From assembly GCA_002727695.1 (NCBI GenBank), contig PBXT01000007.1, positions 4,534 through 14,876 of the forward strand: a stretch of 10,343 nt of DNA. Reading direction: 5' to 3'. Under the pieces are notes generated by a model, which saw only the letters and a list, made by a program, of their open reading frames with translations, ran no database searches and was not told where the DNA came from. Origin of the DNA: Methanobacteriota archaeon (GTDB lineage: Archaea; Thermoplasmatota; Poseidoniia; Poseidoniales; Poseidoniaceae). Of this stretch, positions 1 to 6,592 are shown piece after piece; the first letter of the stretch is position 1; the number at the start of each line of letters is the position of its first letter. Position numbers and translations under genes: made by a program.

Positions 1-1490
1 AGTGCTTTGCATAATCTTTCACGAGTCTGATTTGGCTCGATTACGTCATCGAGATATCCAAGTGCTGCAGCCTTGTACGGGTTAGCAAATTTCTCTTCGA
101 AATCTTCGATTAATCTACCTCTTTCCCCTTCAGGGTCACGTGCGTTTTGCAATCTTCTTCTATGGATAATTTGCACTGCACCTTCTGCGCCCATTACTGC
201 CAACTCTGCACTTGGCCAAGCAACATTGTAGTCCCCTCTAATGTGTTTAGAAGACATAACATCGTATGCTCCTCCATACGCCTTCCTTAAGATAACCGTT
301 AGTTTTGGAACAGTTGCTTCAGCATAAGCATACAGTAGTTTGGCGCCGTGGCGAATAATTCCACCCCATTCTTGATTTGTTCCCGGCAAGAACCCTGGTA
401 CATCTTCAAGTGTGATTAGTGGAATATTGAAGGCATCACAGAACCTTACGAATCTCGCAGCCTTGTCACTAGCATCAATGTCCAAGCACCCTGCTAGAAT
501 CTTTGGCTGGTTAGCGACTACGCCTACGGTTGAGCCATTTAGGTGGCCAAATCCTACTACGATATTTCCAGCCCAGTTCTCTTGAACCTCTAGGAAACCT
601 CCATCGTCAAGGATTTCTGTAATTACATCCTTTACATCATATGGTTTTGTTGGATCTTCCGGAACTATTGAATCTAGGTTCTCACAAACCCTTGTCGGTG
701 AATCACTGGTCTTCTTTAATGGAGGTTTTTCCATGTTATTTGCAGGAAGAAGGTCGACAAGTTCTCTTGCCAAATCGATTGCTCCTTGGTCATCTTCAGC
801 AGTGAAGTGTGAGACGCCTGACTTACTACCGTGAGTACTTGCACCGCCAAGGTCTTCAAAAGACACCTCTTCATTTGTTACAGTCTTGATGACCTCAGGT
901 CCTGTGATGAACATGTGTGCGGTCTTGTCAACCATGATTACGAAGTCAGTAATTGCTGGAGAGTAAACAGCTCCTCCGGCGCACGGTCCCATAATCACGC
1001 TGATTTGGGGAACAACCCCACTTGCTCTTACATTTCTGAAGAATATTTCAGCATATGAACCAAGGCTAGCAACTCCTTCCTGGATTCTGGCTCCTCCGCT
1101 GTCGTTTAGTCCAATAACAGGGCGGCCTGTCTTCAATGCCATATCGAGTACCTTACAGATTTTCAGACCGTGCATCTCTCCTAGGCTTCCCCCATATACT
1201 GTGAAATCTTGAGCGAAAGCGAAAATCTCTCTGCCGTTGATTGTACCATGGCCAGTCACCACTCCATCTCCGGGAATGACATTTTTATCCATGTCAAAGT
1301 CACGACATCTGTGTTCGACCAGAGCATCTATCTCTTGAAATGAACCTTCGTCTAGAAGCATTTCAAGGCGCTCTCTTGCGGTCATTTTACCGCGATTATG
1401 TTGCGCATCGACCCTTGCTTGGCCCCCTCCAGCTTCCACACGAGCCTTTCTTGCTCGCAGGTCCCTCAGTCTATCTTCGGTACCTACCAT
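1..1490 (-). CDS. Acyl-CoA (propionyl-CoA) carboxylase, carboxyltransferase beta subunit, 3'-truncated by the window
   Basis: This subunit moves the carboxyl group from carboxybiotin to propionyl-CoA (possibly also acetyl-CoA), giving methylmalonyl-CoA in the cytoplasm. The leftward frame is open for 496 residues from ATG 1490-1488 and has no stop before the left edge; family members are about 510-520 residues, so only the last few are missing. Visible crotonase-fold motifs are SGGARIQEG (about 131-139), [11 protein letters not shown] (169-179), DVPGFLPG (363-370) and [11 protein letters not shown] (402-412). From memory, the Asp in GGAYDVM (410) matches the residue linked to propionyl preference in Streptomyces PccB. 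The start is supported by an in-frame TAA 24-26 bases upstream and by family alignment. No ribosome-binding site is seen; a TATA-like box about 23 bases upstream suggests a leaderless transcript. It diverges from the mutase B12 subunit, which acts later in the same pathway. The biotin carboxylase and biotin carrier are not in view. Family call is firm, substrate is inferred. Confidence 0.93.
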   Translation of the reverse strand, partial: MVGTEDRLRDLRARKARVEAGGGQARVDAQHNRGKMTARERLEMLLDEGSFQEIDALVEHRCRDFDMDKNVIPGDGVVTGHGTINGREIFAFAQDFTVYGGSLGEMHGLKICKVLDMALKTGRPVIGLNDSGGARIQEGVASLGSYAEIFFRNVRASGVVPQISVIMGPCAGGAVYSPAITDFVIMVDKTAHMFITGPEVIKTVTNEEVSFEDLGGASTHGSKSGVSHFTAEDDQGAIDLARELVDLLPANNMEKPPLKKTSDSPTRVCENLDSIVPEDPTKPYDVKDVITEILDDGGFLEVQENWAGNIVVGFGHLNGSTVGVVANQPKILAGCLDIDASDKAARFVRFCDAFNIPLITLEDVPGFLPGTNQEWGGIIRHGAKLLYAYAEATVPKLTVILRKAYGGAYDVMSSKHIRGDYNVAWPSAELAVMGAEGAVQIIHRRRLQNARDPEGERGRLIEDFEEKFANPYKAAALGYLDDVIEPNQTRERLCKA

Positions 1491-1508
1491 GTCTTTCGCC
1501 AAACGGAG

Positions 1509-1517
1509 AATATGTTA
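1509..1517 (-). promoter_or_regulatory. Candidate TATA box for the leftward carboxyltransferase gene
   Basis: Read leftward, TAACATATT is centred about 23 bases upstream of ATG 1490. That is close to the position expected for an archaeal TATA box of a leaderless transcript, and the gene has no ribosome-binding site. It is an inference from position and AT content only; no clear BRE is assigned. Confidence 0.35.
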
Positions 1518-1524
1518 GACCGTC

Positions 1525-1532
1525 TTTATGGG
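1525..1532 (+). promoter_or_regulatory. Candidate TATA box for the rightward mutase/MeaB operon
   Basis: TTTATGGG sits in the divergent intergenic region and is the best TATA-like match on this strand. A transcript starting about 25 bases later (near 1553) would have a leader of roughly 38 bases before ATG 1591, and would exclude translation from the earlier in-frame ATG at 1528. A weaker alternative, TTCATAGA near 1563, would give a leaderless message from 1591. Confidence 0.3.
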
Positions 1533-1590
1533 TTTTGTGAGCATTTCTACACCGCAAGCACTTCATAGACGCTCCTGCACACATCCAAAC

Positions 1591-2028
1591 ATGGGCGGAA
1601 GGCAACGCATTGTCATAGCAAAACCCGGCCTTGATGGTCATGACCGCGGTGCTAAGGTTGTCGCTAGAGCCCTAAGGGATGGTGGGCATGAAGTCATCTA
1701 CACGGGATTGCGTCGAACGCCAGAGCAAATTGTTAGGACTGTGATGGATGAAGATGCAAGATTTGTCGGTCTGTCATCTCTCTCAGGTGCTCATAGCCAC
1801 CTATTCCCAAAAATCTGTAATCTGTTGAAAGAATCTGGTCTGAATGATGTTGTCGTTTTTGGTGGCGGCATTATTCCCGAATCAGACAGGCCTCCTCTTT
1901 ACTCTGCAGGAGTAAGGGCCATCTTCGGTCCAGGAACGCCATCCACTGAAATCTTAGAATTCGTTGAAGAAGCATCGACTAAAGATTGCGGTGTAGGGTC
2001 CGATAATGGTTGGTTCTGGGGTGAGTGA
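1591..2028 (+). CDS. Methylmalonyl-CoA mutase, small (cobalamin-binding) subunit
   Basis: This is the B12-binding subunit of the mutase that interconverts (R)-methylmalonyl-CoA and succinyl-CoA by radical rearrangement; it needs a separate catalytic TIM-barrel subunit, which is not in the window. With start 1591 the protein has 145 residues, the usual size of the separate archaeal subunit. The cobalamin motif DGHDRG is at 15-20 (Asp15, lower-ligand His17, Gly20), with SxL at 62-64 and the glycine-rich GGGIIP at 91-96. The opening, [17 protein letters not shown], matches the conserved start of the domain. An in-frame ATG at 1528 would add 21 residues unlike the family and overlaps the likely TATA box, so 1591 is preferred. 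The stop TGA is followed directly, in the same frame, by the TTG start of the MeaB-like GTPase, so the two are surely cotranscribed. Confidence in the function is high; the exact start is less sure. Confidence 0.92.
   Translation: MGGRQRIVIAKPGLDGHDRGAKVVARALRDGGHEVIYTGLRRTPEQIVRTVMDEDARFVGLSSLSGAHSHLFPKICNLLKESGLNDVVVFGGGIIPESDRPPLYSAGVRAIFGPGTPSTEILEFVEEASTKDCGVGSDNGWFWGE
2018..2024 (+). promoter_or_regulatory. Ribosome-binding site that supports the TTG start of the MeaB-like gene
   Basis: GGGGTGA lies in the last codons of the mutase subunit, four bases before the TTG at 2029. Its GGTGA part is complementary to the 3' end of archaeal 16S rRNA (anti-SD for GGAGGTGATC). It supports independent initiation at TTG rather than readthrough of the TGA at 2026-2028. 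Confidence 0.55.
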
Positions 2029-2853
2029 TTGGACCGCAGAACTCTCGCTAGGCAGTTATCTGCTATCGAAAATGGCGAGATTCAGGTTGATACATTTACG
2101 GATGGAGATGTTATTGCTATCACCGGCCCACCAGGTGTTGGAAAATCCTGTATTGTAGATGCGATTTTACATAGGCTTGCACCAGCAAAAAATATCGCAG
2201 TATTAGCAGTAGACCCAACTTCTCCACTTAGCGGAGGAGCATTACTTGGTGACAGGATTAGGTTGAGTGTTTTAGATGACAAGACAAAATCTGATTCAAT
2301 ATATGTTCGAAGCGTAGCAACTAGGTCTTCTAGTGGCTCAATACCTTCTATAATCCGTGACCTTGCTAGTCATTTATTGTCGAATTCATTCGATTTGGTA
2401 ATTATCGAAACAGTGGGTGCAGGTCAATCAGAGATGCGTTGTGCAGCTATAGCGAATCGAATAGTAGTAGTTGAGGGTCCAGCAAGAGGTGATGGGATAC
2501 AAGCCGAAAAGGCGGGCCTATTGGAATTAGCAGATTTGATTGTCGTTAACAAGGCGGACTTAGATGGTAGTGACAAAGTCGTAAATGACCTAACGGTTTC
2601 ACTTGGACTAACTTCCGATGCGCCTCCAATCATTAAAACGAGTATAATTACCGGAGAAGGATTAGATGAATTGTCTAATCTGATTACCAATTTAGAAGAA
2701 AGAACCTCTTCCAAGCGTGCGCGCTTTAGGCAGCAATTGCTGATGGCGCATGAGGCCGCTCTTACTTCAAATCCCCATTTCGAGGCTATTCTTGACCGCA
2801 TGTCTGAAGAAGGGTTAGCACTCGATGAAGCACTGAGGGAACTCAATGAGTGA
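2029..2853 (+). CDS. MeaB/ArgK-family GTPase, methylmalonyl-CoA mutase chaperone
   Basis: G3E-family P-loop GTPase that gates cofactor loading of, and protects, methylmalonyl-CoA mutase. The N-terminal helix RRTLARQLSAIE (3-14) matches the family. Walker A GPPGVGKS is at 33-40, AVDPTSPLSGGALLGDR at 60-76, Walker B/switch ETVGAGQSE at 127-135 and the guanine-specificity motif NKAD at 174-177. At 274 residues it is shorter than bacterial MeaB/ArgK (about 310-330). The gap between the N-terminal helix and the P-loop is much shorter than in E. coli ArgK, and the C-terminal dimerisation part seems reduced. The start is TTG, directly after the TGA of the mutase subunit in the same frame and preceded by a GGGGTGA site; no other start codon is possible upstream in this frame. 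The end overlaps the next gene by 8 bases. The old ArgK name (arginine kinase) should not be used. The mutase-neighbour context makes the role nearly certain. Confidence 0.92.
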   Translation: MDRRTLARQLSAIENGEIQVDTFTDGDVIAITGPPGVGKSCIVDAILHRLAPAKNIAVLAVDPTSPLSGGALLGDRIRLSVLDDKTKSDSIYVRSVATRSSSGSIPSIIRDLASHLLSNSFDLVIIETVGAGQSEMRCAAIANRIVVVEGPARGDGIQAEKAGLLELADLIVVNKADLDGSDKVVNDLTVSLGLTSDAPPIIKTSIITGEGLDELSNLITNLEERTSSKRARFRQQLLMAHEAALTSNPHFEAILDRMSEEGLALDEALRELNE

Positions 2854-3463
2854 CCAAGTAGAACTAACGGATCCAGTGGACCACTCTGTTGGCGGCATGT
2901 ATGGACACCTGTTTAGAAGGGGTTTCCATATTGGAATGTCAATTATTCCATTTGTTTATTTTGAGTTTGGAGAGAAGATAGCAGATTATATGTCCATAAC
3001 AGTAGTTCAGGTTGTATCATTATTGACATTGCTATTGGTATTCGGTGAAGCGATCCGGTTGAGATTAGGAATTACAATTTTTGGCCAGAGAGACTACGAA
3101 TCTCATCAAGTGAGTGCATTAGCTTGGGGTGGTTTTGCAGTTGGATTAACTTTCTTGATACTTCCAGAGAGTCCAGAATTGGTGTGGCCACTCATACTTT
3201 CACTGTCACTGGGCGACCCATTCTTAGGAGAAATTCGCAGGAAAGGCCTTGAGTCCAAATCAGTGTTCATATGGGGTTCAATTTTCATCGCTCTAATTTG
3301 GGTTGCTTGTTTCTACCGACTAGATACTCCAATCTGGATGGCCCTTGTCATGGGTCCACTGTGCGTGGCTGCGGAATGGCCTAGATTGAGATGGATTGAT
3401 GATAATGCTACAATGCTGTTAATTCCTCTAGCAGCAACAATAATGCTCGTCCCATGGATGTAG
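2846..3463 (+). CDS. Dolichol/phytol kinase-like integral membrane protein (polyprenol kinase family)
   Basis: A 205-residue polytopic membrane protein with about seven hydrophobic segments (near 28-42, 50-68, 90-106, 112-124, 139-156, 162-176 and 188-204). Three elements recall the CTP-dependent dolichol kinase / phytol kinase (Sec59/VTE5) family: RRGFHIG near the N-terminus (24-30), SLGDPFLGEIRRK (121-133, usually SLGD-A followed by a basic loop), and AEWPRLRWIDDN before the last span (176-187, compare the family pattern AxxEx...DNxxxP). Such an enzyme would phosphorylate a polyisoprenoid alcohol at the membrane for lipid or glycan-carrier recycling. The start ATG overlaps the end of the MeaB-like gene by 8 bases and has a GAGG site seven bases upstream, so it is translationally coupled to it. 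Why it sits in a methylmalonyl-CoA operon is not clear. A CDP-alcohol or phosphatidate cytidylyltransferase relative is the main alternative. Moderate confidence. Confidence 0.6.
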   Translation: MSDQVELTDPVDHSVGGMYGHLFRRGFHIGMSIIPFVYFEFGEKIADYMSITVVQVVSLLTLLLVFGEAIRLRLGITIFGQRDYESHQVSALAWGGFAVGLTFLILPESPELVWPLILSLSLGDPFLGEIRRKGLESKSVFIWGSIFIALIWVACFYRLDTPIWMALVMGPLCVAAEWPRLRWIDDNATMLLIPLAATIMLVPWM

Positions 3464-3470
3464 AACCATT

Positions 3471-3509
3471 ATGTTGAAATGGCGTATAGCCTCGCCAATG
3501 TATAGGTGA
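3471..3509 (+). CDS. Possible 12-residue upstream ORF
   Basis: ATG 3471 opens a 12-codon frame (MLKWRIASPMYR) that stops at TGA 3507-3509, six bases before the start of the 36-residue ORF. The stop overlaps that ORF's AGGTGA ribosome-binding site, the same arrangement seen at 8557-8563 between two genes of the next operon. The frame runs through both arms of the hairpin at 3481-3515. It may be a leader peptide or chance; there is no ribosome-binding site of its own. Confidence 0.25.
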   Translation: MLKWRIASPMYR

Positions 3510-3515
3510 GACGCC
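3481..3515 (+). promoter_or_regulatory. Hairpin enclosing the ribosome-binding site of the 36-residue ORF
   Basis: GGCGT (3481-3485) can pair with ACGCC (3511-3515), and CTCGCC (3491-3496) with GGTGAG (3505-3510, one G-U pair), leaving a five-base bulge on the 5' side and an eight-base loop (3497-3504). The outer stem can extend by two A-U pairs into the start codon at 3516. The 3' arm contains the ribosome-binding site AGGTGA (3504-3509), so the folded form would hide it. It could instead be a 3'-end structure of the upstream operon, though there is no T-run after it. Pairing was read by eye; no folding energy was computed. Confidence 0.45.
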
Positions 3516-3626
3516 ATGAGTGACGAAGTTCCTTCCGCAGACCCTCCTCAGAGTACCTATCTGATGACATTTTTACTATCGTTCGTTTTGTTGATGGTAA
3601 CTATGTTCGTATATCCACTTTGGTGA
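3516..3626 (+). CDS. Small single-span membrane protein, 36 residues, unknown function
   Basis: A short frame, ATG 3516 to TGA 3624-3626. A polar, acidic and proline-containing N-terminus (about residues 1-14, MSDEVPSADPPQST) is followed by one hydrophobic helix (about 15-34) ending in YPLW. The layout suggests a one-span protein with the N-terminus on one side and almost no tail. AGGTGA at 3504-3509, six bases before the ATG, is an excellent ribosome-binding site, which is the main reason to believe the gene. It stands alone between two operons. No family is recognised; small accessory subunits of membrane complexes have this shape, but nothing here links it to one. Confidence 0.55.
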   Translation: MSDEVPSADPPQSTYLMTFLLSFVLLMVTMFVYPLW

Positions 3627-3638
3627 TTTGAACCAAAG

Positions 3639-3650
3639 CAAGATATCTTG
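3639..3650 (+). promoter_or_regulatory. Perfect 12-base palindrome at the TATA position of the six-gene operon
   Basis: CAAGATATCTTG is a perfect inverted repeat centred 29 bases upstream of ATG 3674. The asparagine synthetase gene has only a weak, distant AGGT upstream and is probably leaderless, so the AT-rich core (AGATATCTT) falls where its TATA box should be. It may be both the TATA element and a binding site for a dimeric regulator, or only a chance symmetry of the TATA box. Confidence 0.4.
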
Positions 3651-3673
3651 AATGAATAGGTCTAGCGAATGCT

Positions 3674-5389
3674 ATGTGTGGTATAGGCGGCATGCTCGGC
3701 CAGCCTGACCGAACTGTATTATCACGTATGAACCGCTTGATGGATCATCGTGGCCCAGACGGGAATGGAATCTTTTCTGATGATTCCTGTGGCCTAGCAC
3801 ATACTCGTTTAGCGATACTCGACATTTCGGGATCACCTCAGCCGCTGTATGGTCCTGGTAAAGTAGCAGTAGTGAATGGTGAAATCTACAATCACCTAGA
3901 ACTCAGAAACAATATGTATCAATACACAACTAACGGGGATAGCGAAGTTGTATTGTCTTTGCACAATGGGAAGGGTGATGCAAATCATCACGCAAAGTGG
4001 GTTTCAAAATTAGATGGAATGTTTGCATTCGCAATATGGGCTGAAGGGCAATTAATTTTGGCAAGAGATGCGATGGGCATCAAGCCATTAATGCGAACAA
4101 TAGTTGGAGATAACTTGCTATTCTCCTCAGAAGCAAAGGTATTGAGGGCACACGAAGATTATGTTCCAGCGATAGACGATATCGCAATGAGAGCGAGAAT
4201 TGCTTGGGAATATCCTTTGGACGGAACTACATTATTCGCAGGAGTCCATCAAGTTCGCCCTGGCACAGTCGAGGTCTGGGAATTAGTAGATGGGAAACCT
4301 GTGATGACCAGCCTATCTCGGTTTGAGAAGCAAGTTGTAGAACCTACACAGTCTTGGAATGACCCTGAAGGATTATTGGAAACCTTTGTTGAGAGTGTTA
4401 AGGACAGACTGATGGCTGATGTGCCAGTTGGTATTGTTCTTTCAGGTGGTCTAGATTCTAGTCTAGTTTGCGCAGTTGCGAGAGAGGCTGCAGAACGTGC
4501 TGGACAACCAGTTCCTGCTTGTTGGACAGTGGCTGAAAGTGAAGAAAATCCTGATTGGAAGGCTGCTGAATTAGTGGCCTCGAGTCTAGACTTAGAACAT
4601 CATCAACATATCCTGCAAGAAGATTCGTTTAACTCAAGGCTTCCAGATTTGGCTTGGCACGGTGAAGACTTGGACTTGACAGTGTTGTTTTTCCAACCTC
4701 TTTTCGCCAAGATGTCAGAATCAGTAACTGTTGGTCTGTGCGGTCAAGGCGCAGACGAGCTTCACGCAGGCTATCCGCGTTATCGTGACCTAAATGCTCA
4801 TGCGTCAGAGATACAATCAAGGCTGGATGAATTGAATTGCAACCTATCAAGTCTAGAAGGCGAGCAATGGTGGTCTGAGAATCATTCTCCAGACAATCAC
4901 TGTAAAAGTTTGAACGATTTCCTCCAATTTGAATTAGACCATGGTCAGTTGTCAAATTTCCAGTTAAGATTGGTTGATAGACATTCGATGGCCCATGGTC
5001 TTGAAGTTCGAGTTCCGTTCCTCGGATTTAGACACCGTGATGCTTCGAATAAACTGCCAATGGATTGGAGACTTCCCGCCAGTTTAGAAGAAAAAGCAGC
5101 TTTGAGAAAGGCTGCAGATTTGACTGATTTACCATCAGAAATAGTACGAAGACCTAAATTGCCCGCAGGCCGAGCAACCTCTCCAAAATTGATAGATGAG
5201 GTTCTTGCTGAACTTCAACCACGGGTTCAAGAAATAGCAGCTCGTCATCCAAACATGGAGAAAGCGTTGCTCAGGCAGCCTGATATCGCAGTTGGTTTAG
5301 GTCTCTTTGAGGCCATGCACATTCTTGATGGCGGCAGAACTAGAAAAAGCGGTGATGCCGCATCATTATTGGACGAGGTGATTGGATGA
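3674..5389 (+). CDS. asnB: Asparagine synthetase (glutamine-hydrolysing), AsnB family
   Basis: Class-II glutamine amidotransferase plus ATP-dependent synthetase: glutamine supplies ammonia to an adenylated carboxylate, classically aspartate to asparagine, in the cytoplasm. The protein has 571 residues, within the family range. Cys2 of MCGIGG is the N-terminal nucleophile, exposed after Met removal, which fixes the start. HRGPDG (25-30), RLAILD (45-50), NGEIYNH (68-74), GDSEVVLSL (88-96) and ARDAMGIKPL (130-139) complete the glutaminase domain. The synthetase domain has the PP-loop SGGLDSS (257-263), GQGADELHAGYPRY (357-370) and DRHSMAHGLEVRVPFL (435-450). All key motifs look intact. It opens a six-gene operon and overlaps the glutamate-cysteine ligase gene by four bases (ATGA). 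Because AsnB relatives also amidate or close rings on other substrates in biosynthetic clusters, and because of these neighbours, asparagine as the true product is likely but not proven. Confidence 0.88.
   Translation: MCGIGGMLGQPDRTVLSRMNRLMDHRGPDGNGIFSDDSCGLAHTRLAILDISGSPQPLYGPGKVAVVNGEIYNHLELRNNMYQYTTNGDSEVVLSLHNGKGDANHHAKWVSKLDGMFAFAIWAEGQLILARDAMGIKPLMRTIVGDNLLFSSEAKVLRAHEDYVPAIDDIAMRARIAWEYPLDGTTLFAGVHQVRPGTVEVWELVDGKPVMTSLSRFEKQVVEPTQSWNDPEGLLETFVESVKDRLMADVPVGIVLSGGLDSSLVCAVAREAAERAGQPVPACWTVAESEENPDWKAAELVASSLDLEHHQHILQEDSFNSRLPDLAWHGEDLDLTVLFFQPLFAKMSESVTVGLCGQGADELHAGYPRYRDLNAHASEIQSRLDELNCNLSSLEGEQWWSENHSPDNHCKSLNDFLQFELDHGQLSNFQLRLVDRHSMAHGLEVRVPFLGFRHRDASNKLPMDWRLPASLEEKAALRKAADLTDLPSEIVRRPKLPAGRATSPKLIDEVLAELQPRVQEIAARHPNMEKALLRQPDIAVGLGLFEAMHILDGGRTRKSGDAASLLDEVIG
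5375..5382 (+). promoter_or_regulatory. Strong ribosome-binding site for the glutamate-cysteine ligase gene
   Basis: GAGGTGAT is an eight-base match to the expected anti-SD complement, three bases before ATG 5386 and inside the end of the asparagine synthetase gene. It indicates strong translation of the second gene and also shows that the organism's 16S tail is the standard archaeal one. Confidence 0.6.
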
Positions 5390-6591
5390 GTTTCGTTCAC
5401 GACTTGACACACAAATTGGAGGCTAATCGCGACAAAATTAGCGAATGGATGGCGAAAAAGCGGGTCGAAGTTCCTATCCCAATTTATGGCAGCGTTGATA
5501 TTCGCGATGCTGGTTGGAAAGTCGCTGTAGTAGACGCAAATCACTTTCCAGCAGGCTTCAATAACACTTCTCCAGAAGATGAGGAGCATTTAGCTGAATT
5601 GTTACAGAATCACATTAATCGTAAGCATGAAGGCTGTTCTTGGGTACACTTGTATCCTGAATCTCATACACGAAATCCTGGCTATGTGGAAAATGTTGCA
5701 ACAATCAAGCGTTTGATTGAACTAGCCGGATTTAGATGTACGGTTGGTTCTCCAGAATTAGAAGGCCATGGCTCACTGGGCGGCATTACTGGACCTCTGT
5801 CCTTAGATACGGTAGAAATTGATGGGGAACAATTGTTGGTCGGAGGAGAAAAGCCATGCCTTGTTTTGTTGAATAATGATCTAACAGAGGGAATGGTCGA
5901 TGGCCTTGGTGCACACCAAGTCTCTCCACCTCCTCACATGGGATGGCAGAGAAGAAGGAAGAGCGAACATTACCAATGCTTGCAAGGGTATGTCGATGAG
6001 ATTGCTGAGATTCTCGAAATTGATTCATGGCATTTGATGAGCACTTGGTTTGTTTCCCAGGATAAGTGTTTAGAAAAAGAAACTTGTAGACAGATTCTCG
6101 CCTCAGAAGTTGATGAGTTTTTAGCAAGAATCGCGGCAAAATACGAGGAACTGGGGATCGATAGGCAACCAGTAGCCTTCATCAAGAATGATAGAGGAAC
6201 ATACGGTTTGGGAATTATGGCGGTTACAAGCGGCGAGGAGTTGCTCAATTTATCCAATAGGAAATTCAAACGATTGATGTATTCTAAAGGTGGAGTTGAT
6301 GTCGAAAATTTCCTTATTCAAGAAGGAGTCCCTACTTCACTGAACACAACAGAAGGCGCACCTGTTGAGCCTGTTGTGTATCTAGTCGATGGAGAAGCAG
6401 CATCGTGGTTTTACCGGATAAATGCTAAGAAAGGAGAAATGGAAAATCTAAACTCTCCCTCTGCTGAATTCAGACCTTACAGTGAAGTTGGGAAACAATT
6501 CGGCGAGCACGCGCATGGTTGGCACGCTCTAGTTTCAGAGTTGTCAATGCTGGCCATGGGAGCCGAGTCTCAAAAGCAGATGGAGGGTTAA
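5386..6591 (+). CDS. gshA: Glutamate-cysteine ligase, GshA (Acidithiobacillus/PF08886-type) family
   Basis: Members of this family join L-glutamate and L-cysteine through the gamma-carboxyl with ATP, giving gamma-glutamylcysteine, the first step to glutathione. At 401 residues it equals the usual family length of about 400. The N-terminal signature is present: PIYGSVDIRDAGWKVAVVD (32-50) and HFPAGFNN (53-60). The C-terminal half has FIKNDRGTYGLGIMAV (265-280), the family's conserved GTYG(M/L)G(V/I)M nucleotide-site segment, and EPVVYLVDGEAASWFYR (328-344). The start overlaps the asparagine synthetase stop by four bases. No glutathione synthetase (GshB) lies in the operon, so gamma-glutamylcysteine or another gamma-glutamyl compound may be the product. 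This family is best known from proteobacteria and cyanobacteria and differs from the haloarchaeal enzyme family, so transfer from bacteria is plausible. Family recognition is from remembered motifs; the substrate is inferred. Confidence 0.8.
   Translation: MSFVHDLTHKLEANRDKISEWMAKKRVEVPIPIYGSVDIRDAGWKVAVVDANHFPAGFNNTSPEDEEHLAELLQNHINRKHEGCSWVHLYPESHTRNPGYVENVATIKRLIELAGFRCTVGSPELEGHGSLGGITGPLSLDTVEIDGEQLLVGGEKPCLVLLNNDLTEGMVDGLGAHQVSPPPHMGWQRRRKSEHYQCLQGYVDEIAEILEIDSWHLMSTWFVSQDKCLEKETCRQILASEVDEFLARIAAKYEELGIDRQPVAFIKNDRGTYGLGIMAVTSGEELLNLSNRKFKRLMYSKGGVDVENFLIQEGVPTSLNTTEGAPVEPVVYLVDGEAASWFYRINAKKGEMENLNSPSAEFRPYSEVGKQFGEHAHGWHALVSELSMLAMGAESQKQMEG
6582..6586 (+). promoter_or_regulatory. 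Ribosome-binding site deciding the TTG start of the saccharopine-dehydrogenase-like gene
   Basis: GGAGG lies six bases before TTG 6593, inside the last codons of the glutamate-cysteine ligase gene. The next codons encode the Rossmann-fold first strand (RIHCLGGGLVG), so this TTG is the natural start and no upstream alternative exists past the TAA at 6589-6591. Confidence 0.6.
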
Positions 6592-6592
6592 C

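Noticed and set aside
831..1058. Rightward 75-codon frame
   Set aside because: It lies antisense to conserved carboxyltransferase motifs, its peptide resembles no protein, and it has no ribosome-binding site.
1340..1540. Rightward 66-codon frame
   Set aside because: It is a shadow of the carboxyltransferase N-terminus and crosses that gene's start and promoter region.
1528..1590. N-terminal extension of the B12 subunit from ATG 1528
   Set aside because: The 21 extra residues do not resemble the family, and the ATG is part of the best TATA-like box; 1591 starts right before the conserved first strand.
2424..2846. Leftward 140-codon frame inside the MeaB-like gene
   Set aside because: It is Ser-rich, typical of antisense reading of a real gene, and opposes conserved GTPase motifs.
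3481..3515. Part of a tRNA or a structured ncRNA gene
   Set aside because: No cloverleaf arms, no TTCRA T-loop and no CCA-compatible acceptor stem; only the single interrupted hairpin is present.
4629..4955. Leftward 108-codon frame inside the asparagine synthetase gene
   Set aside because: It is antisense to conserved synthetase motifs, without a ribosome-binding site or a recognisable product.
5245..6269. Three leftward frames (5245-5589, 5786-6139, 5970-6269)
   Set aside because: All are antisense to the conserved glutamate-cysteine ligase gene and overlap each other; none shows protein-like composition.
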